Source: Acidisoma sp965199065
GTDB taxonomy: Bacteria; Pseudomonadota; Alphaproteobacteria; Acetobacterales; Acetobacteraceae
Length of the DNA stretch: 64,000 bases
Assembly: GCF_965199065.1 (NCBI RefSeq)
Contig: NZ_CBDAQN010000001.1
Coordinates: 930,001 to 994,000 of the forward strand
Direction: 5' to 3'
Shown: piece after piece, positions 24,685-33,310 of the stretch
How the letters are laid out: the number at the start of each line of letters is the position of its first letter
How positions within the stretch are numbered: the first letter of the stretch is position 1
Translations under genes and position numbers: made by a program
The notes under the pieces: generated by a model
Databases searched by the model: none
Seen by the model: only the letters and a program-made list of their open reading frames with translations
Told to the model about the DNA's origin: nothing

Positions 24685-25469
24685 ATGCCATCATGGGCCG
24701 GCAACCGCTACACTCGGCTCTCTATCGAGGGGTCGTCGTCCATCAGCGCTTCAAGCCCACGGGCCACCGGCTCCGCTACCGCATCGTATCGCTGCTGATC
24801 GATCTCGACGAGCTGCCGGCCTTGTCCCGCCGGCTGAGGCTGCTCTCCGTCGACCGCTTCAACCTCTTCAGCATCCGGCAGAGTGACTTCGGGCCTCGCT
24901 TAAGCACCGGCCTGCGAGACTGGGTGGTCGCCCAATGCATGGGCGCGGGCATTGTGGCGGATGGCCCGATCCGTCTGCTTGCGATGCCGCGCATCCTCGG
25001 CCATGCCTTCAATCCGCTGAGCGTCTTCTTCTGCTACGCCGCCGATGGCAGCCTGGTGGCGACGCTCTACGAGGTTCGCAATACTTTCGGCGAGCGCCAC
25101 AGCTACCTTCTCGCGGCACCAGGCGGCACTAAGATGATCCGTCAATCCTGCCGCAAGGTCTTCTACGTCTCCCCGTTCATGCCGATGGACATGGAATACC
25201 GGTTCCGCGTCGTGCCGCCGGGGCCGCGCGTTTCCGTCGTCATCGATGGCCTGGGCGAGCAGGGGCGCCTGATTACCGCCAGCCTCTCTGGCCGTCGCGT
25301 GGCCCTGACGGACGGCGCCTTGTTGCGCGCCTTCCTCGCCGCACCCTGGCTCGGCCTGAAGGTCCTTGGCGGCATCCATTGGGAGGCACTGAAACTGTGG
25401 CGCAAGAAGATCGGGCTCCATGCCAAACCGGCGCCTCCCGCTGATCCCATCACGATCGTTGCAGGCTGA
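24681..25469 (+). CDS. DUF1365 family protein
   Basis: Protein of 262 residues matching DUF1365: HSALYRGVVVHQRFKPTGHRLRYRIVSLLIDLDEL near the start, then MPRILGHAFNPLSVFFCYA, LYEVRNTFGERHSYLL and KVFYVSPFMPMDMEYRFRV. The fold is unassigned biochemically in general; in Rhodobacter-like clusters such proteins belong to modified fatty-acid formation. It overlaps the FAD enzyme (ATGA) and is two bases from the CFA synthase, so the three are one unit. Confidence 0.87.
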   Translation: MNAIMGRQPLHSALYRGVVVHQRFKPTGHRLRYRIVSLLIDLDELPALSRRLRLLSVDRFNLFSIRQSDFGPRLSTGLRDWVVAQCMGAGIVADGPIRLLAMPRILGHAFNPLSVFFCYAADGSLVATLYEVRNTFGERHSYLLAAPGGTKMIRQSCRKVFYVSPFMPMDMEYRFRVVPPGPRVSVVIDGLGEQGRLITASLSGRRVALTDGALLRAFLAAPWLGLKVLGGIHWEALKLWRKKIGLHAKPAPPADPITIVAG

Positions 25470-25471
25470 AC

Positions 25472-26692
25472 ATGTCCAGCGTTGTCGCCTCCGCTCAGCC
25501 TCTGCTGGCACCCGGAGCGCTGGTCGGCCGCTTCATCCTGACCAAGTTGTTGAAGCGTATCGTCGTCGGCCGGCTCACGGTTCGTCTGCCGTCGGGTGAC
25601 GAAATCGAAGCTCGCGGCCGGGTCGGCGGGCCTGAGGCAATGCTGGTGCTTCACAGCTGGACGATGCTGCGTCAACTGGCGCTCGGCGGTGACGTTGGCT
25701 TTGCGGAATCGTATATGGACGGGCAGTGGAGCAGTCCCGATCTACCGGCTCTCATCGAACTCGCTGCCCTCAATCAGGAACCCTTGGGTGATGCCGTGAC
25801 CGGCTTACCCATGCTGCGCTTGCTCAACCGGCTGCGCCATCGTCGTCATGTCAACACCAGGCGGGGCAGCCGGCGCAACATCGTCTCCCATTATGATCTC
25901 GGCAACGATTTCTACCGAAGCTGGCTGGATGAGGGGATGAGCTACTCCTCCGGCGTCTATCGTGCGGAGGAACAAAGCCTGGAGGCGGCGCAGACCGAGA
26001 AGCAGAACCGGATCATGGAGATGCTGGCGCTCTCGGGCGGGGAGCGCGTTCTCGAGATCGGTTGCGGCTGGGGCGGCTTGGCACAGCGGCTCGTCGAGGA
26101 GGCTGGTTGCGTGGTCACCGGTCTCACGCTGTCGCCGGCGCAGTTGTCCTTCGCGCGGGAGCGGCTGGCGCGGCCGGTGGCAGCGGGCCGGGCCGATCTG
26201 CGCCTGCAGGATTACCGTGACGTGGGCGGCCGCTACGACCGGGTGGTTTCGATCGAGATGCTGGAGGCCGTGGGGCAGGACTACTGGCCAGTCTATTTCC
26301 GGCGGCTGAGGGACTGTCTCAAGCCCGGGGGCGTGGCGGTGCTGCAGGTGATCTCGATCGCCGAAAAGAAGTTCGAGGCCTATCTGCGGACGCCCGATTT
26401 CATCCAGCTTTACGTCTTCCCGGGCGGGATGCTGCCGACAGTGACGATCATGCGCGAGCAGGTCGCGAAGGCCGGACTGGTTCTGGAGACGTTCGAACCC
26501 TTCGGGGCGAGCTACGCGCGGACGCTGGCCGAGTGGCGGCGGCGGTTCCACGCGGCTTGGCCGCAGCTAAGGCAGGGCGGTCTCGACGAGATGTTCGGGC
26601 GCAAATGGGACTACTATCTGGCGTATTGCGAGGCCGGCTTCCGCGCCGGCGCGCTCGACGTGGGCCTCTACCGGATCACTCGGCCCGGGTAG
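25472..26692 (+). CDS. cfa: cyclopropane-fatty-acyl-phospholipid synthase
   Basis: SAM-dependent enzyme of 406 residues. It has the N-terminal lipid-binding domain (VGRLTVRLPSGDEIE, GDVGFAESYMDGQWSSPDLPALIEL) and the catalytic domain (ISHYDLGNDFYRSWLDEGMSYSSG-like block, VLEIGCGWGGLA, VSIEMLEAVGQDYWPVYF, FIQLYVFPGGMLPT). It methylenates or methylates unsaturated acyl chains of membrane phospholipids. Full-length, so likely active. Third gene of the FAD oxidoreductase/DUF1365 operon, which suggests the product is further oxidised rather than a simple cyclopropane. Confidence 0.88.
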   Translation: MSSVVASAQPLLAPGALVGRFILTKLLKRIVVGRLTVRLPSGDEIEARGRVGGPEAMLVLHSWTMLRQLALGGDVGFAESYMDGQWSSPDLPALIELAALNQEPLGDAVTGLPMLRLLNRLRHRRHVNTRRGSRRNIVSHYDLGNDFYRSWLDEGMSYSSGVYRAEEQSLEAAQTEKQNRIMEMLALSGGERVLEIGCGWGGLAQRLVEEAGCVVTGLTLSPAQLSFARERLARPVAAGRADLRLQDYRDVGGRYDRVVSIEMLEAVGQDYWPVYFRRLRDCLKPGGVAVLQVISIAEKKFEAYLRTPDFIQLYVFPGGMLPTVTIMREQVAKAGLVLETFEPFGASYARTLAEWRRRFHAAWPQLRQGGLDEMFGRKWDYYLAYCEAGFRAGALDVGLYRITRPG

Positions 26693-26734
26693 TCGCGTCG
26701 TCAACCCCTGTAGCCGTGCCGGGCCGCGTCCGGT

Positions 26735-27313
26735 TCAGACGGTCGCTGGCCCCACCACGGGTTCGAGCGTCCAGGGTTCACCCGCGGCGCGCGGCGGCTC
26801 GCAGTAGATCGGCACGGCATTCGGCGTCCTGAGGTTCGGCACCAGTCCCATCGCCGACCGCACCGCGCGGAACAGCCCGCCATGAGCGACCACCAGAACC
26901 GGCGCCGGCCTCGTGAGCGCCCGGTTGATCGCCGCCACAGCCCGGTCGCGCAGACCCGCGAAGGTCTCGCCCCGCTCGGGCGTGTATGTCCCGGCGATCC
27001 AGTCGTCGTACCAGTCGCCCATCGGCTTGCCTTCCTGCTCGCCGAACTTCGTCTCCCGCAGCCCGTCATCGGTATCGACCGGGATGCCGGTGACCTCGGA
27101 CACCGCGCGCGCCGTATCGAGGGCACGCGACAGGCTGGAGGATACGATGGTCGCCAGCTTGTGCCCCTGCATCAGCGCGGCCGCAGACTGAGCCTGCGCC
27201 CGCCCGGTTGCGTTCAGAGGAATGTCGATGTCGCCCTGCGACAGGTTCCGGGCATTCCAGTCCGTCTCGCCGTGACGGATGAACCAGAAGGCCGTGGGCG
27301 TCAGAAGATCCAT
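26735..27313 (-). CDS. histidine phosphatase family protein
   Basis: Phosphoglycerate-mutase-fold phosphatase of 192 residues. RHGETDWN at 13-20 carries the phospho-accepting H14; the second histidine is in VVAHGGLFRAV and the proton-donor glutamate in GLRETKFGEQEGK. Start ATG 27313 has GAGG six bases upstream; the TTG at 27325 that extends the frame lacks one and would overlap prs. It follows prs by 8 bases, so the two are likely co-transcribed. Substrate unknown. Confidence 0.85.
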   Translation of the reverse strand: MDLLTPTAFWFIRHGETDWNARNLSQGDIDIPLNATGRAQAQSAAALMQGHKLATIVSSSLSRALDTARAVSEVTGIPVDTDDGLRETKFGEQEGKPMGDWYDDWIAGTYTPERGETFAGLRDRAVAAINRALTRPAPVLVVAHGGLFRAVRSAMGLVPNLRTPNAVPIYCEPPRAAGEPWTLEPVVGPATV

Positions 27314-27321
27314 CGTCAACC

Positions 27322-28254
27322 TCAATCGAAGAGCGAGCTTACGGAGCTTTCGTCGGAGATCCGGCGCATTGCTTCCGCCAGCAGGGGCGCGATTGTCGTC
27401 TGGCGGACGTTGCTCGCCAGCCGCACCGCCTCGGTCGCCAGGATGGAGTCTGTGATCGTCATCATCTCGATGGGCGAAGAGGAGATGCGCGCCACCGCCC
27501 CGCCCGAGAGGACGCCGTGCGTCGTGTAGACGCTCGCCGACCGCGCGCCGTCCTTGATCAACGCGGCCGCGGCGTTGCAGAGCGTGCCGCCGCTATCGAC
27601 GATGTCGTCGACCAGGATGCAGTCCCGCCCCTCGACATCGCCGATCACGTTCATGACCTCTGAGACGCCGGCCCGCTCGCGCCGCTTGTCGATGATGGCG
27701 AGGTCGACATCCAGCCGCTTGGCGAGCGCGCGGGCGCGCAGCACGCCGCCGACATCGGGGGAGACGATCATCAGGTCGCGGCCGGCGTAACGCTCCTGCA
27801 CGTCGCGCGCGAACAGCGGCGCGGCGTAGAGGTTGTCGACGGGGATATCGAAGAAGCCCTGGATTTGGCCGGCGTGCAGATCCATGGTCAGCACGCGGTT
27901 GGCTCCGGCCTCGGTGATGAGGTTCGCGACCAGCTTGGCGCTGATCGGCGTGCGCGAGCCGGATTTGCGATCCTGGCGGGCGTAGCCGAAGTAGGGGATC
28001 ACCGCGGTGATGCGCCGGGCGGAGGCGCGGCGGAGCGCATCCAGCGTGATCAGCAGTTCCATCAGGTTGTCGTTGGCGGGGTAGGAGGTGGACTGCACCA
28101 CGAACACGTCCTCGCCGCGGACGTTCTCGTGGATCTCGACGAAGATTTCCATATCGGCGAAACGCCGGACCGAGGCGCGGGTGAGGGGCAGGTTCAGCGC
28201 GGCGGCCACCGCCTCCGCGAGCGGGCGGTTGCTGTTGCAGGCAACTATCTTCAT
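27322..28254 (-). CDS. prs: ribose-phosphate pyrophosphokinase
   Basis: PRPP synthetase of 310 residues, making 5-phosphoribosyl diphosphate from ribose 5-phosphate and ATP for purine, pyrimidine, His, Trp and NAD synthesis. Visible blocks are VACNSNRPLAEAVA, MEIFVEIHENVRGEDVFVVQST, PYFGYARQDRKSGSRTPISAKLVANL, MDLHAGQIQGFF and the PRPP loop CILVDDIVDSGGTL. Normal length and all key motifs present. Housekeeping gene. Confidence 0.95.
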   Translation of the reverse strand: MKIVACNSNRPLAEAVAAALNLPLTRASVRRFADMEIFVEIHENVRGEDVFVVQSTSYPANDNLMELLITLDALRRASARRITAVIPYFGYARQDRKSGSRTPISAKLVANLITEAGANRVLTMDLHAGQIQGFFDIPVDNLYAAPLFARDVQERYAGRDLMIVSPDVGGVLRARALAKRLDVDLAIIDKRRERAGVSEVMNVIGDVEGRDCILVDDIVDSGGTLCNAAAALIKDGARSASVYTTHGVLSGGAVARISSSPIEMMTITDSILATEAVRLASNVRQTTIAPLLAEAMRRISDESSVSSLFD

Positions 28255-28378
28255 GCGGCGGGTTCCGTCCGAAGCGCGGGGGTGGCTTCACGCGCCGGGC
28301 TTCTAGCAACCGACCCGCCATGTGTCCACGCACCCGTATGGCCGAGTGAAATCCTGGCTCGGATGTCAAGCCATCGCT

Positions 28379-29284
28379 TCATGACGTTTGGCCGGCGGGG
28401 GACGGAGGCGTGGTGCTCGTCTTGCCGATATTGTTGTCGATGACCTCCTTCACCCCGCCCGCGGCGGCGCTGGCCGCGACCACGGCCACATCGCCCCAGT
28501 AGGTGTCGAGCGATCCCTTCGGAAAGTCATGCGGTTGCGTCACCTTGCCGACTTCCTTGCCGTCCGGAGTGTCGATGGTCCAGACGATCTCGATGTGCTG
28601 GGTATCCGGACCGGTCGTCGTCAGCGTCGCGTGGGCCTTCATCAGGTAATCCGCCTGATCCCGCTGGTTCACCAGTATCACGCCGAGGCTTGCGATGTCC
28701 TGGCGCATCTCCTTCGTGAGGGAAGCATCTCCGTCGCCGGGAGCTCCGGTGAGGCCGGAAAATTCGAGCCGCGGCGGCCTGTTGTAGAGGCTGTTGGGGT
28801 CGCTCTCCTTCAACGCCGCGTCGATGTTCGAGAGCAGCGCCGCGAGTTGGGGTCCAGCATTCGCGGCCTCGTCGTTCAGCGCCGTCGCGTCCCCATCGGC
28901 CCAGGCGCGGCTCGGGACCGGCAGGCCGGTGATGTTGCCCTGGACATGCCCGCGCGGGTCGATGATCGAATAGGAGGGCGTAACGGTACTGCCATTGAGC
29001 GCCGCGCTCACGCTCAGCACCCAATCGCCGCGCTGCGGCCTCTGCGCGAAGGCGGGCACCGTCTGAGCCACCATGGCGTTCGAAAGATCGTGCGCGAAGG
29101 CGACCGCCGACTGGTCATCCAGCAGCGCGCGCCCTGGCACCGGCACCACCAGCCGTTGCGGCGGCGGATGGGCGAGCAGCATCCCCATCCGGCCGGGATG
29201 ATGCAGCATGGGTTCGGGGAAGTCGCCGCAGCCGGCCACGACGAGGGGGAGCCCGAGCAGGGCAAACCGGAGCGTGCTGGTCAT
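28379..29284 (-). CDS. hypothetical lipoprotein
   Basis: Protein of 301 residues with a type II signal peptide: MTSTLRFALLGLPLVVAGC, where AGC is the lipobox and cysteine 19 would be acylated. The mature part has GRALLDDQSAVAFAHDLSNAMVAQTVPAFAQRPQRGDWVLSVSAAL and a later pair of similar segments, a pattern of conserved alphaproteobacterial lipoproteins of unknown role. Start ATG 29284 overlaps the stop of pgeF (ATGA), which decides it over the longer frame. Function not recognised. Confidence 0.8.
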   Translation of the reverse strand: MTSTLRFALLGLPLVVAGCGDFPEPMLHHPGRMGMLLAHPPPQRLVVPVPGRALLDDQSAVAFAHDLSNAMVAQTVPAFAQRPQRGDWVLSVSAALNGSTVTPSYSIIDPRGHVQGNITGLPVPSRAWADGDATALNDEAANAGPQLAALLSNIDAALKESDPNSLYNRPPRLEFSGLTGAPGDGDASLTKEMRQDIASLGVILVNQRDQADYLMKAHATLTTTGPDTQHIEIVWTIDTPDGKEVGKVTQPHDFPKGSLDTYWGDVAVVAASAAAGGVKEVIDNNIGKTSTTPPSPAGQTS

Positions 29285-30060
29285 GCGTCGCATCGGATCC
29301 CCGCGATCTGGTGGCCGATGGGACCGCCGCCGGCCAGGGTGCGACGGCGATGGCTGAAGAAGCGCTCAGGCTCGGCCGCTGTATCGCCTTCCGTCACGGA
29401 GACGCTGCCGAGCCCCGCCGCACGCAGCCGCGCCGCACAATAGCCGGCGAGATCGAACTGCCAGCGGTCAGGCTGGCCCTGCCGGAAGAAACGCGCATCC
29501 TCAGGGTTATGGGCGAGCACCGCATCCCTCATGTCGGCGGCCACTTCATAGGACGCTTGCCGGATGCAGGGGCCGATGACGGCGGCGATCCGCGCTGGTT
29601 CGGCACCGAGCGGCACCATCGCCGCCACCACCGCTTCGAGGATGCCGGCGACCGCACCGCGCCAGCCCGCATGGGCGGCGCCGACCACGCCGGCGTCGCG
29701 GTCCGCGAACAGCACGGGCGCGCAGTCGGCGGTCACGACGCCGAGGGCGATTCCTGGCACGGCGGTCACCATCCCGTCGGCGCGAGCGCCTTCGCCCGCG
29801 GCCCAGGGCTCGGTCACGGTCGCGACCATGTTGCCATGAACCTGATGCAGCCCGACCAGCTGGCCCGGTTCGACGCCGAGCATGTGCGCGACGCGTGCCC
29901 GGTTCTCCAGCACCGCCGCGCGGTCATCCGCCCCGGACAGGCTGCAGTTGAGGCTCGCATAAGGCCCCGTGGAAACTCCGCCGGCGCGGGTGAAGAAGCC
30001 ATGCGGCACGGCGAGGGCCGCGTCGGTGATGCAGGGTATGCTCAAGCGAGGCAAGGTCAT
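29281..30060 (-). CDS. pgeF: peptidoglycan editing factor PgeF (laccase-domain protein)
   Basis: Protein of 259 residues of the YfiH/PgeF family, cytosolic enzymes that act on purine nucleosides and on wrong amino acids in peptidoglycan precursors. The metal-binding residues lie in QLVGLHQVHGN, VVTADCAPVLFAD and VVGAAHAGWRGAVAGIL; GPCIRQASYEV and GRQ-type C-terminal block follow. Start overlaps the end of the methyltransferase gene (ATGA). The order lgt, methyltransferase, pgeF is common in Hyphomicrobiales. Confidence 0.9.
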   Translation of the reverse strand: MTLPRLSIPCITDAALAVPHGFFTRAGGVSTGPYASLNCSLSGADDRAAVLENRARVAHMLGVEPGQLVGLHQVHGNMVATVTEPWAAGEGARADGMVTAVPGIALGVVTADCAPVLFADRDAGVVGAAHAGWRGAVAGILEAVVAAMVPLGAEPARIAAVIGPCIRQASYEVAADMRDAVLAHNPEDARFFRQGQPDRWQFDLAGYCAARLRAAGLGSVSVTEGDTAAEPERFFSHRRRTLAGGGPIGHQIAGIRCDA

Positions 30061-31052
30061 GCGGCGAATCCCGGTAGCTCCGGCCAGGAGGATGCGGTGA
30101 TGGCCATGGCTTTGAACAGCCCACCCATCTGCAGAGGCTCGGCGAGTCGTCGGGCGCCCGTCATCAGTGCCGCGGCCTCCTCCGGCGTTCGTCCGCGCGC
30201 CAACCGCTCGACGCGCTGGAACAGGCCGAGCCTGCTGAGGAAGGTGCCTTGCGGCACCGGTCCCTGAGTTGCGGCGCCCGCCCGGGACGCCGCGCGCGCG
30301 ATGGCGCCAAAGTCGACGAGCGCGGTGAGATCGGCCTCACCTGCATGGGCCAGCGGCTCGGCGGGCCGCTGGGCACGGATCGCCTGCAGGCTGTCGCCGG
30401 GATTTTGGGGCGTGCCGTAGTCGAGGATCAGCGCGACGCCGCCCTGCGCCACAAGGCGCTGGGCGAGCGCTTCCGCGAAGGCCTCGGCGGGTTCGTTGAC
30501 TTCGAGCACGCCCTCGAGCGCCGCCTCGTCCTCGGGCAGATCGGCCGGCGGCGGGCATGGCAGCTCGACGAAGGCGCCATCCTCCACATGCCGCTCCAGC
30601 CAAATCGCGCCTTCATGGCGAAATTGCCGGATCGGCAGGGCGTCCAGAAATTCGTTGGCGACCAGGATCATGGAACCATCCGGCAGCGTCTCGAGCCCGT
30701 CGTGCCAGACTGCGTCGGGCACCCGCCTGGACTGCTCGGCGCGAAGCCGGGGCGAGGTTTCGATGAGATGCACCTGCGCCGCCGCGTGGAAGGCGGGCGC
30801 CACTCGGGCGGTGAGGCGGCGGGCGTCCGCCATCATGGTGCCGCGGCCAGGACCCGCCTCGGCCAGGAGCACCGGGTTGGGGCAGCCGAGGCTCTCCCAC
30901 ACCACCGCCGTCCAGGCGCCGATGATCTCGCCGAAGATCTGGCTGATCTCGGGCGCGGTCGTGAAGTCGGCGAAGGGATTCTGGCGGCTGTAGTAGGCGG
31001 CGTTTGCCCGCGCCATGAAGTGGTCGAGCCGTTCGGGCGCGCCGGAGATCAA
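30057..31052 (-). CDS. SAM-dependent methyltransferase, NDUFAF7/MidA family
   Basis: Methyltransferase of 331 residues (COG1565 type). Key blocks: YYSRQNPFADFTTAPEISQIFGEIIGAW, LLAEAGPGRGTMMADARR (SAM loop), HLIETSPRLRAEQ, ILVANEFLDALPI and LILDYG. Mitochondrial members methylate an arginine of complex I; the bacterial role is not settled. TTG 31052 is chosen because it overlaps the lgt stop (TTGA) and gives the family N-terminus; ATG 31016 would cut it. A longer frame reading back inside lgt is a shadow. Confidence 0.85.
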   Translation of the reverse strand: MISGAPERLDHFMARANAAYYSRQNPFADFTTAPEISQIFGEIIGAWTAVVWESLGCPNPVLLAEAGPGRGTMMADARRLTARVAPAFHAAAQVHLIETSPRLRAEQSRRVPDAVWHDGLETLPDGSMILVANEFLDALPIRQFRHEGAIWLERHVEDGAFVELPCPPPADLPEDEAALEGVLEVNEPAEAFAEALAQRLVAQGGVALILDYGTPQNPGDSLQAIRAQRPAEPLAHAGEADLTALVDFGAIARAASRAGAATQGPVPQGTFLSRLGLFQRVERLARGRTPEEAAALMTGARRLAEPLQMGGLFKAMAITASSWPELPGFAA

Positions 31053-31867
31053 GCCGGCTGCACCGGCAACGGCCGGCTGGCGCGGGCGAAGAGGACGAGG
31101 CCGATCCCGGCCAGGATCATCGGCACGCAAAGCAGCTGCCCCATCGTCAATCCGGACCACAGGAAGCCGAGGAAGGCGTCCGGCTCGCGAAAGCACTCGC
31201 CGATGCTGCGGGCGATGCCGTAGCCGATGAGGAACCAGCCGGTGAGGAGCCCCGGATGGGCCCGTCGCCGGCCGGATTGTGCCAGCACCAGCATCACGAT
31301 GAGCAGGCACAGGCCTTCCAGGAACGCCTCATAGAGCTCGCTCGGAAAACGTGGGGTCATGTCGACGCGGGGATAGATCATGGCGAAGGGCCAGCCGGGC
31401 GGCGCCGCACGGCCCCACAGCTCGCCGTTGATGAAGTTGGCGATCCGGCCGAAGCCGAGGCCGATCGGCGCGACGACCGCGATGCGGTCGGCGAAGGCGA
31501 GCACGTTGATCCGGTTTCGCAGGCAGAACCAGGTGATGGCGATGGCGACGCCCAGCATGCCGCCGTGGAAGCTCATGCCGCCCTGCCAGACCGCGATGAT
31601 ATCCAGCGGATGCCGGAAGAACGCGCCGGGCTGGTAGAACAGCACGTAGCCGATGCGACCGCCGAGAACGACGCCAACCGTCGCCCAGGAGAGGAAATCA
31701 TCCACCTGCAGCGGGGTCGCGACCGTCGGCGTCCATTGCGAGACACGCCGCATCAACCGCCAGCCGAGCACCAGCCCGGCGATATAGGCGAGGGCGTACC
31801 AGTGGATGGCGAAGGGGCCGAGTTTCACCAGCACCGGGTTGAAGTCGGGGAAGACGAGCGGCTTCAT
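31049..31867 (-). CDS. lgt: prolipoprotein diacylglyceryl transferase
   Basis: Integral membrane enzyme of 272 residues with about seven spans. It moves diacylglycerol from phosphatidylglycerol to the lipobox cysteine of prolipoproteins. The Lgt signature IGLGFGRIANFINGELWGR with downstream PRFPSELYEAFLEG is intact, as is SFHGGMLG. First gene of the minus-strand run lgt, methyltransferase, pgeF, lipoprotein. Essential in most Gram-negative bacteria. Confidence 0.94.
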   Translation of the reverse strand: MKPLVFPDFNPVLVKLGPFAIHWYALAYIAGLVLGWRLMRRVSQWTPTVATPLQVDDFLSWATVGVVLGGRIGYVLFYQPGAFFRHPLDIIAVWQGGMSFHGGMLGVAIAITWFCLRNRINVLAFADRIAVVAPIGLGFGRIANFINGELWGRAAPPGWPFAMIYPRVDMTPRFPSELYEAFLEGLCLLIVMLVLAQSGRRRAHPGLLTGWFLIGYGIARSIGECFREPDAFLGFLWSGLTMGQLLCVPMILAGIGLVLFARASRPLPVQPA

Positions 31868-32109
31868 CTGTCAGCGCCTCACCGGCCGGCGTCCTGCCCC
31901 GATGGGGACGGCGGCCGGGCCTTGGTGCAGGCGAGCCGAGACCCCATGTCCACTGCCCACGACCGGCCAACTCTGTTAGTGTCGGGAGAGGCTGCAGCAC
32001 GACATCCCGCTCTGGCGTTTGTATTGGGCGTCAGGAGGGCCGAGGAGATCGGGTTCATGCTTGCGGCTTATACGCAACGCGCCGGCGAGGCGGAAGGCAG
32101 GAGGACGGA

Positions 32110-32517
32110 ATGAAGGAGCGCGGCCGCTTCATGGACGATCTGGCAGGGGTGGCGCAAGGCGCCTTCTCCGCCTTCACCGGCCTTCGCGACGAGGCCGAAG
32201 CCGTGTTCACGGCGCGCGTCGAGGCCGTCATTCAGAAGCTCGACATCGCGCGTGGCGAGCAACTGGCGGCGGTCCAGGAACTCGCCGCTAATGCGCGGGC
32301 AGGGCAGGAAGCCGCTGAGGCGAAGGTCGCGGCGCTTACGCTGCGGGTCGAGGCCCTGGAAGCCAGGCTCGGCTTGCCGCCCAAGGGGCCGGCATCCCCG
32401 GCGCCGGTGGTCGATCCTCTGACAGCTTTCCCGAGCGACGTGCCGCCCGTGACGCCGACAGACGTCACGGGGAAATTTCCCGATGACGGATTCCCAGGGA
32501 CACCAACTGTTGCATGA
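32110..32517 (+). CDS. UbiK/BMFP-domain accessory factor
   Basis: Protein of 135 residues with a helical N-terminal half (MDDLAGVAQGAFSAFTGLRDEAEAVFTARVEAVIQKLD) and a coiled-coil stretch ending AALTLRVEALEARLG. This is the brucella membrane fusogenic protein/UbiK (YqiC) arrangement. UbiK assists ubiquinone synthesis, and BMFP proteins trimerise on membranes. The Pro-rich tail of about 45 residues is longer than usual. Divergent from lgt. An internal ATG (MDDLAG) at 32131 could be the true start. Confidence 0.8.
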   Translation: MKERGRFMDDLAGVAQGAFSAFTGLRDEAEAVFTARVEAVIQKLDIARGEQLAAVQELAANARAGQEAAEAKVAALTLRVEALEARLGLPPKGPASPAPVVDPLTAFPSDVPPVTPTDVTGKFPDDGFPGTPTVA

Positions 32518-32717
32518 GAGTTTCGTGGCAGTTACGCCTGTAAGTCCTTGAGGGGCTACGCTTCGCTTGCGGTAGACCGCTGCGGGCCCCTACTGTCCGG
32601 TCGGAGGCGGCGATTCGTGACGCCAATCAGGGTGCCGTCGCGGTGCCTTATGTTGGGTCTTGTCACCGGTCTCGCCGTCGGTCCGGCCTTCCTCTCAGCA
32701 ACGAGGAGACCTTAGCT

Positions 32718-33221
32718 ATGTCTGCCGTAACAAGCGCCGCTGAAGCCAATGTAGCGAATCCGCTCGATGTGATCGAGCAGATCATCTCCTCCAACGAATG
32801 GGCCTTCGAGCGCCGCAACGATGCGGAAATGGCCGCCGAGGCGCCGGGTCAGTGGTCCGACTACGGCCTCTATTTCAACTGGTCGCAGGAAATCTCCGCG
32901 ATGCACTTCACCTGCGCCTTCGACATGAAGGTGCCGGAGAAGCGTCGCGCCGACTTCTACGAGTTGCTGGCGCTGGCCAACACCCACCTATGGATCGGCC
33001 ACTTCGGAATGGATGCCGACGACGGCATGCCCGTGTTCCGTCATGCCGTGCTGCTGCGCGGTGCCCGCGGCGCCTCCTCGGAGAGCCTGGAGGATATGGT
33101 CGATATCGCGATCACGGAATGCGAGCGTTTCTTTCCCGCTTTCCAGTTCGTCCTCACCGGAGGCAAATCGCCGGATGAGGCGTTGACGGCCGCGATGCTT
33201 GAATGCGCCGGCGAGGCCTGA
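32718..33221 (+). CDS. YbjN domain-containing protein
   Basis: Protein of 167 residues with the YbjN (type III secretion chaperone-like) fold: NPLDVIEQIISSNEWAFERRNDAEM, DYGLYFNWSQEISAMHFTCAFDMKVPEKRRADFYELLALANTHLW, GHFGMDADDGMPVFRHAVLLRG. These small cytosolic proteins are common in Alphaproteobacteria; their role is not established. ATG 32718 is chosen because ACGAGGAGACC precedes it; the open frame extends further upstream without coding character. Confidence 0.85.
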   Translation: MSAVTSAAEANVANPLDVIEQIISSNEWAFERRNDAEMAAEAPGQWSDYGLYFNWSQEISAMHFTCAFDMKVPEKRRADFYELLALANTHLWIGHFGMDADDGMPVFRHAVLLRGARGASSESLEDMVDIAITECERFFPAFQFVLTGGKSPDEALTAAMLECAGEA

Positions 33222-33292
33222 CCATTGCCCTCCGAGCGGTGTGCGACGCCTACGGCTGCGCATGCCGTTTCCCTTGAGCGCTCGCCCTTAGA

Positions 33293-33310
33293 CATAAAGA
33301 TATCTTTATG
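33293..33310. promoter_or_regulatory. perfect 18-base palindrome over the start of the COQ9-like gene
   Basis: CATAAAGATATCTTTATG is a perfect palindrome at 33293-33310. Its last three bases are the ATG start codon of the following gene. The AAAGATATCTTT core resembles ArsR-family sites (for example the methionine-cycle regulator SahR). It is an island of AT in GC-rich DNA, so selection for protein binding is likely. The protein that binds is not identified here. Confidence 0.6.
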
